Source: an uncultured Massilia sp. (GTDB taxonomy: Bacteria > Pseudomonadota > Gammaproteobacteria > Burkholderiales > Burkholderiaceae). Taken from it: a stretch of 12,123 nt of DNA. Of this stretch, positions 1 through 6,451 are shown one piece after another (positions within the stretch are counted from its first letter, which is position 1; every line of letters starts with the position of its first letter). A program made the position numbers and the translations under genes. The stretch lies in contig CAMPHU010000143.1 in the NCBI GenBank assembly GCA_946886065.1, positions 1 through 12,123 on the forward strand, read 5' to 3'. The notes beneath the pieces were generated by a model. It was not told where the DNA came from. It ran no database searches and saw nothing but the letters and a program-made list of their open reading frames with translations.

Positions 1-1918
1 GCTTGCGCTCGCCGCCGTAGAGGATGTCGGCCAGCGCCAGCGCGGTCTCGGTCTTGCCCACGCCCGAGGTTCCGACGAACAGGAACACGCCCTTGGGCTT
101 GTCCGGGTCGTCCAGGTTGGCGCGCGCGGTGCGCACCCGCTGGGCCACGACGCCGCTCGCATGCTGCTGGCCCAGGATGCGCTCGTCCAGCATGGCCTGC
201 AGCTTGACCACGGTGCGGATCTCGTCCTTGACCATGCGCCCGAGCGGAATGCCGGTCCAGGCGGCGACGATCTCGGCCACCGTATGGCCGTCGACCTGTA
301 CCGGCACGAGGGGCGATTCGCCCTGCAGGCCGCGCAGGCGTTCCAGCAGCCCGCGCAAGGCCCCGGCGTCGCCTTGCGCGCGCCCCGCTTCCATCTCCGC
401 GCGCAGCGCGCCGATCTGCGCGCTCAAGACCTGCTCCTCTTCCCAGCGCTGGCGCAGCGTTTGCTGTTCCGTGCCCGCCTGGTCGCGCTCGCGGCGCAGT
501 TCTTCCAGGGTGGCGCCATGCTGGCCGCCCGCGCCGGCCTCGCGCTCCAGGGCGGCGATGCGCGCCGCGATGCGCTCGATGCGGCGGGTGCAATCTTCCA
601 GCAGGGCCGGCGTGGCGCTCTGGCCCAGCGCCACCTTGGCGCAGGCGGTATCGAGCACGCTGATCGCCTTGTCCGGCAGCTGGCGCCCGCTGATGTAGCG
701 GTGGGACAGGCGCACCGCCTCCGTGATGGCGTCGTCGTAGACGCGCACGTTGAAATGGCGCTCCATCAGCGGCGCCATCGCGCGCAGCATGGCGCAGGCG
801 ATGTCTTCCCGCGGCTCCTCGACCTTGATCACCTGGAAGCGGCGCGCCAGTGCGGCGTCCTTCTCGAAGTATTTCTTGTACTCGCCCCAGGTGGTCGCCG
901 CGATGGTGCGCAGCTCGCCGCGCGCCAGCGCGGGCTTCAGCAGGTTGGCGGCGTCGTTCTGCCCGGCCTGGCCGCCGGCGCCGATCATGGTGTGCGCCTC
1001 GTCGATGAACAGAATGATCGCATGGGGGCTCTTCTTCACCTCGTCGATCACGTTCTTCAGGCGGCTCTCGAACTCGCCCTTGACGCTGGCCCCGGCCTGC
1101 AGCAGGCCCATGTCCAGGGTGTGGATCTCGACGCCTTTCAGCACATCCGGCACCTCGCCCTGCGCGATGCGCAGCGCCAGGCCCTCGACCACGGCGGTCT
1201 TGCCGACACCCGCCTCGCCGGTCAGGATCGGATTGTTCTGGCGGCGCCGCATCAGGATGTCGATCGCCTGACGGATCTCCGCATCTCGCCCGATCACGGG
1301 GTCGACCTTTCCCTCTCGCGCGCGCTGGGTCAGGCAGGTGGTGTACTGGTCCAGCGCCGGCGTGCCGCGGCTGCCGCCCTGGGCCAGCTCGGTGGCCGGG
1401 TCGGTCGCCGCCTCCACATCCTCGGGCTCCATCGCCCGCGCCTCGACGGAACCGCGCGTGAGGCGCTCGAGGTCGTGCTTGAGGCGGTCGAGCGGAATGC
1501 GCGCGAAGCTGCGTGAAGCGCGCTGCGCGAGCTGGGCCAGGGAGGGTTCGGTGAGCAGCGCCAGCAGCAGGTGGGCGCTGCGGATCTGGTTCGGATGGCC
1601 GTTGCCGAGCGAGGCGATCAGCCAGGCGTGCTCGAACAGCAGCGGCAGGTGCCGGGAGAACACCGGCGTGCGTGCGCTGCCGGTGGCGAAGCGGGCGATC
1701 TCGTTGCGCAGGTCGCGCTCCAGGCCGGTCAAGCTGATATCGCACTGGCGCGCGACCGCCGCCAGGTCGCTGTCCGGCTGCTCGATCAGGCCCAGGAACA
1801 GGTGTTCGATCTCGACTTCGTACTGCCCCAGGCCCACGCAGATGGACGCGGCGCGGGTGGCCGCGGCGCGGGTGGTGTCGTTCAGCTTGCCGATCAGGGT
1901 CTTGAGATTGATGTCCAT
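1..1918 (-). CDS. tssH: TssH/ClpV, T6SS sheath-recycling AAA+ ATPase (3' end outside window)
   Basis: ClpB-type hexameric ATPase that pulls contracted TssB/TssC sheath apart in the cytoplasm so its subunits can be reused. About 639 residues are visible of a family length near 850-900; the C-terminal part lies beyond the left edge. In order: an N-terminal Clp-repeat domain (residues 1-150), the first AAA+ module with Walker A GEAGVGKTAV near residue 235 and Walker B ILFIDEAHTM near 303, a charged coiled-coil middle region (about 465-540), and the start of the second AAA+ module with Walker A GTSGVGKTET near 615. The ATG at 1918 is chosen because GAGGA lies just upstream and the protein then begins MDINLKTLIGKLND, a normal ClpV start. 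It follows tssE by 28 bp, so it is the next gene of the same operon. T6SS context and the short middle region favour ClpV over housekeeping ClpB. Confidence 0.96.
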   Translation of the reverse strand, partial: MDINLKTLIGKLNDTTRAAATRAASICVGLGQYEVEIEHLFLGLIEQPDSDLAAVARQCDISLTGLERDLRNEIARFATGSARTPVFSRHLPLLFEHAWLIASLGNGHPNQIRSAHLLLALLTEPSLAQLAQRASRSFARIPLDRLKHDLERLTRGSVEARAMEPEDVEAATDPATELAQGGSRGTPALDQYTTCLTQRAREGKVDPVIGRDAEIRQAIDILMRRRQNNPILTGEAGVGKTAVVEGLALRIAQGEVPDVLKGVEIHTLDMGLLQAGASVKGEFESRLKNVIDEVKKSPHAIILFIDEAHTMIGAGGQAGQNDAANLLKPALARGELRTIAATTWGEYKKYFEKDAALARRFQVIKVEEPREDIACAMLRAMAPLMERHFNVRVYDDAITEAVRLSHRYISGRQLPDKAISVLDTACAKVALGQSATPALLEDCTRRIERIAARIAALEREAGAGGQHGATLEELRRERDQAGTEQQTLRQRWEEEQVLSAQIGALRAEMEAGRAQGDAGALRGLLERLRGLQGESPLVPVQVDGHTVAEIVAAWTGIPLGRMVKDEIRTVVKLQAMLDERILGQQHASGVVAQRVRTARANLDDPDKPKGVFLFVGTSGVGKTETALALADILYGGERK

Positions 1919-1946
1919 CGTGTCCTCGTGGTGGGCAGGCGCGGGG

Positions 1947-2423
1947 TCAAGCCTTGGCCGGGCGCGCGCTGCGGTTGATCGCGTAATGCAGCGACGAGGG
2001 CTGCAGCACGGCGTTGAAGTTGACCGGTTCGGCCAGGGAGTCGGCCGCCAGGCGGGCGTGGATGACGAAGCTGAGCCGGTTCACGCTTCCCGCTTCCGGC
2101 ACCAGGGCGGCGCTGACCTCGCGCAGGCGCGGCTCGTGGGTCTCGATGGCGTCCTTCAGGCTGGCGCAGACGGCGGCGCGGTCGGCGCTGCTGCTCAGGC
2201 AGAAGGCGGCGAAGTCGCTCACGCCGTAGTGCAAGATGGAGGCGCGCGCCGCCGGGTAGCCGGCAAGCGTGGACGCCGCCAGCGCCACGCGGGTGTTGAG
2301 CAAGGCTTCGAGGTCGCGCGCGACGCTGTCCTTGAGCTGCTCGAGGTTGACGGGGGTGCCCGGCGCGGCATCCCTGCGCTCGTCCATGAGGCGGTCGAGC
2401 AGGCCAGGTGTGAAGCCGTTCAT
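1947..2423 (-). CDS. tssE: TssE, gp25-like T6SS baseplate protein
   Basis: A 158-residue homologue of phage T4 gp25, the baseplate wedge protein on which sheath polymerisation starts; it acts in the cytoplasm under the membrane complex. It begins MNGFTPGLLDRLMDE, the usual TssE opening, and contains the family features LLNTR (about residue 42), an SILHYGVSDF segment (about 60) and an EPRL motif (about 97). Length is normal for the family. The reading frame stays open upstream into hcp, but that part is out of frame with hcp and makes no recognisable protein; the ATG at 2423 has a GGAGA ribosome site at 2428-2432 and gives the expected N-terminus. It is separated from hcp by 80 bp holding a strong hairpin, and followed after 28 bp by tssH. 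Confidence 0.93.
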   Translation of the reverse strand: MNGFTPGLLDRLMDERRDAAPGTPVNLEQLKDSVARDLEALLNTRVALAASTLAGYPAARASILHYGVSDFAAFCLSSSADRAAVCASLKDAIETHEPRLREVSAALVPEAGSVNRLSFVIHARLAADSLAEPVNFNAVLQPSSLHYAINRSARPAKA

Positions 2424-2446
2424 GGTGTCTCCGGAAGCCGTAAGGC

Positions 2447-2474
2447 CGTCGTCCCGGGGAAGGCCGGGACGACG
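2447..2474 (-). other. Perfect 11-bp stem hairpin between hcp and tssE
   Basis: Positions 2447-2457 (CGTCGTCCCGG) are the exact reverse complement of 2464-2474, around the six-base loop GGAAGG. On the transcribed (minus) strand the hairpin comes 29 bases after the hcp stop codon and ends 14 bases before the tssE ribosome site. No U-run follows it, so it does not look like a standard intrinsic terminator. It could protect the 3' end of hcp mRNA, act as a partial terminator, or be a single REP-like element. The structure is read directly from the sequence; the role is inference. Confidence 0.75.
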
Positions 2475-2503
2475 TTTACACGCGAACGATTTTTTCTCAG
2501 GCC

Positions 2504-2995
2504 TCAGGCAGTCTTGTTGGCCGCGAGGTCCCAGCCGCCGGAGGTATTGCCGCCGGAGCCGCCGCCGATCTTCTGCTGGGTGTACTTCCATTTGATCTTC
2601 GAGAACTTCAGGCCCACGCTCTCCTGGATGATGCTGCCTTCGGCCACGCTCGGGCTCACGCCGCCGATCAGGACGTTCTCCAGTTCGATCTCGAAGTACT
2701 TGATGCGCTCGCCCTGCCCGTCGGCGCGCATGAATTCCAGCTTGGCCTTGGGGATGGTCTTGCCGGCCGAGCAGGTCTGCAGCAGGATCGGCGACGACAA
2801 GTCGGCCAGCTTGGTCAGCTGGATCTCCTGATGCTCGCAGCGCTCCGCGGTGTGGCCGCCGCCGGTCGAGGCAGTGGCGGAGCGCGGCTGCAGCACGCCC
2901 CAGGCCACCGAGGTGCACTCGATCCAGTCCTTGTGCTTGTCGTCCAGCGATTCGCCCTTGATCCCATCGATCTGCAGGTACACGTCAATTGCCAT
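2504..2995 (-). CDS. hcp: Hcp/TssD, T6SS inner-tube protein
   Basis: A 163-residue Hcp that assembles into hexameric rings stacked as the secreted inner tube, carrying small effectors and capped by VgrG. It shows the Hcp1-type opening MAIDVYLQIDGIKGES, the internal YFEIELENVLI strand, a KWKYTQQK strand near residue 138, and the Gly/Ser-rich tail ending GGWDLAANKTA common in Burkholderiales Hcp proteins. Length is usual (about 160-170), so there is no fused C-terminal effector domain. A GGAG ribosome site lies just upstream of the ATG. It sits 31 bp after tssC and is followed by the hairpin at 2447-2474, an arrangement that could raise Hcp output over TssE, which is needed in far fewer copies. 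Confidence 0.97.
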   Translation of the reverse strand: MAIDVYLQIDGIKGESLDDKHKDWIECTSVAWGVLQPRSATASTGGGHTAERCEHQEIQLTKLADLSSPILLQTCSAGKTIPKAKLEFMRADGQGERIKYFEIELENVLIGGVSPSVAEGSIIQESVGLKFSKIKWKYTQQKIGGGSGGNTSGGWDLAANKTA

Positions 2996-3026
2996 GTTCT
3001 ACTCCATTCAAGTTGAAAAGATACGG

Positions 3027-4520
3027 CTAGCCTTTGGTCGATTGCGGCAACTCCGCGACCAGACGGAGGGAAACCGACAGCTCGTCGAGCTGGAAGTGCG
3101 GACGCAGGAAAGACACCGCGCGATACACGCCCGGCCGGCCCGGCACTTCGGACACCTGGACCGAGGCCTCGCGCAGCGGGAACTGGGCTTTCTGCTCCTG
3201 GCTGGCGTTATCGTCCAGCAGCACGTACTGGGTCAGCCAGCGGTTCAGGTAGTCCTCGACGTTGGAGGCCGCCGCGAAGCTGCCGACCTTGTCGCGCATC
3301 ATGGCCTTCATGTAATGGGCGATGCGCGAGACCGCGAAGATGTACTGCAGCTGCGAGGACAGCACCGCGTTGGCGTTGGCGGCGTCGGTGTTGTACTTCC
3401 TGGCCTTCTGGGCCGACTGGGCGCCGAAGAAGGCCGCGTACGAGGTGTTCTTGCAGTGCACCAGGGAAATGAAGCCCAGGTCCGACAGTTCCTTCTCGCG
3501 GCGGTCGGTGATCGCCATCTCGGTCGGGCACTTGAGGGCCACCTCGCCTTCGTCGGTCTTGAAGGTGTGGGTCGGCAGGTTCTCCACCAGGCCGCCGCCC
3601 TCCACGCCGCGGATCGCCGCGCACCAGCCGTAGTCCGCGAAGGCCCTGGTCAGGCGGGCGCCGAAGGCGTAGGCGGCGTTGCACCACAGGTACCTGGAGT
3701 GGTCGCTGCCGTCCACGTCCTCGACATAGTTGAAGCCCTCCGTGGTCATGCCGTCCACCGGGTGGTAAGGCAGGCGGCCCAGGAAGCGCGGCAGGGTCAG
3801 GCCGACGTAGCGCGCATCCTCGGAATCGCGGAACGCCTTCCACTTGGCGTATTCGACGGTGTCGAAGACCTTGGCCAGGTCGCGCGGCTTGCCCAGGTCG
3901 CCGAAGCTCTCGATCCCGAACAGTTCCGGTGCCGCGGAGGTGATGAAGGGCGCGTGCGCGGCGGCGGCCACGTGCGACATCTGCTCGAGGAAGTACATGT
4001 CCTCGGGCTGGCGCGAGATCTCGAAGTCGCCGATCAGGGTGCCGTAGGGGGCGCCGCCGAAGGTACCGAATTCCTCTTCGTAGATCTTCTTGAACATGGC
4101 GCTCTGGTCGAACTCCATCGCGCCCTGGAAGTCCTTCACCAGCTCGCGCTTGGTGACGTTGAGCATGCGGATCTGCAGGGTGGTGCTGGTGGTGCTGTTC
4201 TTGACCAGGTACTGCAGGCCGGTCCAGCTGCGCTCGAGCTTCTGGAACTCGGGCGCGTGCATGACCGCCGAGAGCTGCCCGGAGATCATGCGGTCCAGTT
4301 CCGCCAGCCGCGCGTCGATGGTGGCGGACAGGTTATTCGAGATCACCATCGTGCCCTGCATCACCTGGGTGACCAGCTCGGAGATGATGTCGCGCGCCCG
4401 TTCGTGCTCGCTGCTGGACTTGGCCACCCTGCTTTCTTCGACGATCTGGTCGAGCAGCGATGTGTCCAGTTCCACGGCCGCCGCGGCGCTGTTGCTGGAA
4501 GATTCGAGTACCGCCGACAT
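3027..4520 (-). CDS. tssC: TssC (VipB), large sheath subunit
   Basis: A 497-residue large subunit of the contractile sheath; with TssB it polymerises around the Hcp tube and contracts to fire the device. Recognised by the conserved central segments ERSWTGLQYLV (about residue 95), LIGDFEISRQPEDM (about 165), GLTLPRFLGRLPYHP (about 245) and the C-terminal RPHFQLDELSVSLRLVAELP. Length matches the family (about 490-500) and the frame is intact. The stop of tssB and the ATG of tssC are separated by one base (TGAGATG), so translation is probably coupled to keep the sheath subunits in balance. Confidence 0.97.
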   Translation of the reverse strand: MSAVLESSSNSAAAAVELDTSLLDQIVEESRVAKSSSEHERARDIISELVTQVMQGTMVISNNLSATIDARLAELDRMISGQLSAVMHAPEFQKLERSWTGLQYLVKNSTTSTTLQIRMLNVTKRELVKDFQGAMEFDQSAMFKKIYEEEFGTFGGAPYGTLIGDFEISRQPEDMYFLEQMSHVAAAAHAPFITSAAPELFGIESFGDLGKPRDLAKVFDTVEYAKWKAFRDSEDARYVGLTLPRFLGRLPYHPVDGMTTEGFNYVEDVDGSDHSRYLWCNAAYAFGARLTRAFADYGWCAAIRGVEGGGLVENLPTHTFKTDEGEVALKCPTEMAITDRREKELSDLGFISLVHCKNTSYAAFFGAQSAQKARKYNTDAANANAVLSSQLQYIFAVSRIAHYMKAMMRDKVGSFAAASNVEDYLNRWLTQYVLLDDNASQEQKAQFPLREASVQVSEVPGRPGVYRAVSFLRPHFQLDELSVSLRLVAELPQSTKG

Positions 4521-4521
4521 C

Positions 4522-5025
4522 TCAGCCCTCCTTGCCCTGCTTGCGCAGGCTGTCGAGTTTTTCGGTATTGCCCAGCACCTCGTTGAGGATGTCCTCCAGC
4601 TTGTCGTTGCCGGCCAGCTTGTTGCGCAGGTCGGCCAGCTTGTTGCGCGCTTCCAGCAGGCCGGCCAGCGGCTTGACCTGCTTCACGACCGCCTCGGGCC
4701 GGAAGTCGGTCATCTCGCGGAACTGCAGGGTGACGCCGATCTGGCCACCCTCCGGGCTCAGGTGGTTGTCGACCTTGAAGCTGGTCTTGGGCGCCACGCC
4801 GCCGAGCACCTCGTCGAAGTTGTCCGGGTCGACGTTGACGAACTTGCGGTCCTTCAGGCGCTTCTTCTCGACCTCGGGATCGGCGCCGAAATCGCCCACG
4901 ACGCCGACCACGAAGGGCAGTTCCTTGTTCTCGATGGCGTCGCCGATCTCGACGTCGTAGGTCATCTGGATGCGCGGGGCGCGCACCTTCTGCAAGCGCT
5001 TCTGCACGCTTTCACTCTTGGGCAT
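4522..5025 (-). CDS. tssB: TssB (VipA), small sheath subunit
   Basis: A 167-residue small subunit of the T6SS sheath, partner of TssC and, in its TssC-bound form, part of the structure ClpV recognises after contraction. It begins MPKSESVQKRLQKVRAPR and contains YDVEIGDAIENKELPFVVGV (residues 24-43) and DRKFVNVDPDNFDEVL, all diagnostic of the family, followed by a C-terminal helical part rich in Lys, Leu and Asn. Length is normal. The ATG at 5025 is preceded by AGGAG; the frame is open further upstream but only as out-of-frame reading of the lipoprotein gene. It lies 32 bp after the TPR lipoprotein gene and is coupled to tssC. Confidence 0.97.
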   Translation of the reverse strand: MPKSESVQKRLQKVRAPRIQMTYDVEIGDAIENKELPFVVGVVGDFGADPEVEKKRLKDRKFVNVDPDNFDEVLGGVAPKTSFKVDNHLSPEGGQIGVTLQFREMTDFRPEAVVKQVKPLAGLLEARNKLADLRNKLAGNDKLEDILNEVLGNTEKLDSLRKQGKEG

Positions 5026-5057
5026 GGCGGCTCCTGGTGTGGGTAGCTGGATAGGAA

Positions 5058-5651
5058 TTACTTCAGGATGTCGAACGGATCCTTGTCCGACTTGCTCTGG
5101 TTGCGCGGCGCGGCCGACACGGCCGGCGCAGGCGTGGCGGCCCTGGCGCGCGGCGGGTTGCCGCGCGTGGGGGCGCGCGTCTGCACCAGCACGTCTTCTC
5201 CCAGGCTGCTGCGCAGCAGCTTGGCCAGGTCCTGGGCCTCGCTGCGCACCGAGCCCTGCAGGTTGTTCTTGCGGGTCAGGTCGGCCAGCGCCTTGCTGGC
5301 CACGCGCAGGCCGCTGACGGCCAGGATGCTGTAGGCGAGCGTGTCGTCGGGATCGCGTTCCAGGGCTTCCTGGGCATGCGTGATGGCGTCGCCGTAGTGG
5401 TTGGCGTCGAAACGGATCTGGGCCATGCGCACCCAGGGCTTCTTGTCGACCGGATGGGCGAAGGCGACCGCCTTCAGGAGCGAAACCGCCTTCTCGCCCT
5501 GGCCCGCGGCCAGGGCGGCGTCGGCTTCCGCGAAGGCGGTATCGGCGGCGACCGTGCCGGGGCCGGGCCGGGCAGCGCTGCCGCCGCCCCCCGTGGCGCA
5601 CCCGGCCAGGGTGGCCACGACCATCAGGGACATTAATTTTGCGCGGATCAT
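5058..5651 (-). CDS. TPR-containing lipoprotein, T6SS-associated
   Basis: A 197-residue predicted lipoprotein leading the sheath operon. The start MIRAKLMSLMVVATLAGC is a short lipoprotein signal peptide with lipobox TLAGC and lipidated Cys18; the ATG at 5651 has GGAG seven bases upstream, and starting further upstream would bury this signal. A Gly-rich linker (residues 21-30) is followed by two helical repeats resembling TPRs (about 37-70 and 71-104, for example HYGDAITHAQEALERDPDD), then more helix, a Pro/Ala/Arg-rich linker (160-182) and a charged end SDKDPFDILK. Residues after the Cys (A, T) do not include the Asp that holds lipoproteins in the inner membrane, so outer-membrane placement facing the periplasm is likely. 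Lipoproteins in this position occur in Burkholderia-type T6SS loci, and I recall the label TagM but have not checked it. A role in assembling or stabilising the TssJLM complex is inference. Confidence 0.85.
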   Translation of the reverse strand: MIRAKLMSLMVVATLAGCATGGGGSAARPGPGTVAADTAFAEADAALAAGQGEKAVSLLKAVAFAHPVDKKPWVRMAQIRFDANHYGDAITHAQEALERDPDDTLAYSILAVSGLRVASKALADLTRKNNLQGSVRSEAQDLAKLLRSSLGEDVLVQTRAPTRGNPPRARAATPAPAVSAAPRNQSKSDKDPFDILK

Positions 5652-5835
5652 GCATGTTCTCCAGGACTGTGAGCAAGCCACCATTATTCGCATCGGCGAC
5701 CTGCCGAAGTTGTGCGCTGTCAACTTTCGATGACTTGGCGGGCGCGGCCCTGATGCGCGTGAAACTTGCGCAGGCGCACGCCATCCCGACCGCATTCGCG
5801 TTCAATCTACGGAGCGACCATTCTCAGGAGAAAGC
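5652..5835. promoter_or_regulatory. Divergent intergenic region between the sheath operon and tssJKL
   Basis: This 184-bp gap separates the starts of two divergent operons and must contain, or lie near, promoters for both. It is less GC-rich than the genes. I see no convincing sigma-70 promoter: a TTGACA match on the minus strand (5718-5723) has no TATAAT-like box at 16-18 bp, the nearest AT-rich candidate (complement of 5683-5688) being 29 bp away. No clear sigma-54 GG-N10-GC site was found on either strand. AGGAG at 5826-5830 is the ribosome site of tssJ. The call rests on gene arrangement only. Confidence 0.5.
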
Positions 5836-6396
5836 ATGTCTGCTATCCGTATCCTGGTGTCTGTTTCTTTGTCTTTGATGCTGGCGGGCTGCGGGGGCGC
5901 GGCCCTGGCGCCGCTCGCCAATGCGGCGCTCGAGGCGGCCGGCATCCGCAAGCCGCCCGAGCTGCCGGAGTCACAGAAGCCGCCGCGCAATGTGCCGCTG
6001 CGCCTGCACGCGGCCGGCAAGCTGAACGCGGACAGCGAAGGCCATCCGCTGGCGCTGTCGGTGCGCCTGTACAAGCTGCGTCAGAAGGCGGCCTTCGAGC
6101 AGATGCCCTATGCCGCCTTCCTCAACCCGCAGCTGGAGCGCGAAAGCCTGGGCGCGGACCTGGTCGAGGTGCGCGAAATCATGCTGGTGCCGGGCCAGCG
6201 CTACGAAACGACGGAGAAGGTCGGCCGCGAGGCGGGCCATATCGGCATCGTGGCCCTGTTCCACCGCCCCGCCGCCCAGCGCTGGCGCGCCGCCTTCCCG
6301 GTGCAGGATGCCGAGCGCGAGGGCATCACGGTCGGCCTGCACACTTGTGCGATGTCGGTGGGGACGGCGGCGCTCGGGTCTGTGCGCTGTCAATAA
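5836..6396 (+). CDS. tssJ: TssJ, outer-membrane lipoprotein of the T6SS membrane complex
   Basis: A 186-residue lipoprotein that anchors the TssJ-TssL-TssM complex to the outer membrane and binds the periplasmic C-terminus of TssM. The signal peptide MSAIRILVSVSLSLMLAGC has lipobox LAGC with Cys19; the next residues are Gly, consistent with outer-membrane sorting. The mature part carries the family pattern: a strand PLRLHAAGKLN, then LALSVRLYKLRQKAAFEQM (about residues 74-92), LVEVREIMLVPGQR (about 110-124), and a strand with GIVALFHRP (about 136-145). A helical insert after the Cys (LANAALEAAGI) is typical of the Burkholderiales version. AGGAG is five bases upstream of the ATG. First gene of the rightward operon; tssK starts 55 bp on. 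Confidence 0.92.
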   Translation: MSAIRILVSVSLSLMLAGCGGAALAPLANAALEAAGIRKPPELPESQKPPRNVPLRLHAAGKLNADSEGHPLALSVRLYKLRQKAAFEQMPYAAFLNPQLERESLGADLVEVREIMLVPGQRYETTEKVGREAGHIGIVALFHRPAAQRWRAAFPVQDAEREGITVGLHTCAMSVGTAALGSVRCQ

Positions 6397-6451
6397 GTTT
6401 TAAACAGTTTCCTGCAAGCTAATCTCTTCCGACACACATAGCGAGGACAAC
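6397..6451 (+). other. AT-rich spacer between tssJ and tssK
   Basis: A 55-bp spacer that is notably AT-rich in its first half (GTTTTAAACAGTTT) compared with the surrounding coding DNA. It contains the tssK ribosome site GAGG at 6443-6446. An internal promoter is possible, but no matched -35/-10 pair is visible and no terminator hairpin is present. Confidence 0.35.

Noticed and set aside
161..1516. A 451-codon plus-strand open frame opposite tssH
   Set aside because: Antisense of ClpV codons; the translation is compositionally biased (Ala, Leu, Gln, Arg, His) and lacks any domain.
2447..2474. Hairpin after hcp as a standard Rho-independent terminator
   Set aside because: There is no U-run on the 3' side in the direction of transcription; the A-rich stretch lies before the stem instead.
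2424..2918. Upstream extension of the tssE reading frame across hcp
   Set aside because: This part is an out-of-frame reading of hcp; the ATG at 2423 has a ribosome site and gives the normal TssE N-terminus.
2850..4586. A 578-codon plus-strand open frame opposite tssC and parts of hcp and tssB
   Set aside because: It is antisense to clearly recognised T6SS genes, crosses gene boundaries and gives a low-complexity His/Gly/Val/Leu-rich translation with no known family; long antisense frames are expected at this GC content.
5652..5795. N-terminal extension of the TPR lipoprotein into the divergent intergenic region
   Set aside because: It would place 48 extra residues ahead of a perfect lipoprotein signal peptide; the ATG at 5651 has GGAG seven bases upstream.
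5711..6393. Exact 13-base direct repeat TGTGCGCTGTCAA at 5711-5723 and 6381-6393, considered as a shared operator
   Set aside because: In 12 kb, counting both orientations, about two such 13-base matches are expected by chance, and the second copy is within the end of tssJ coding sequence.
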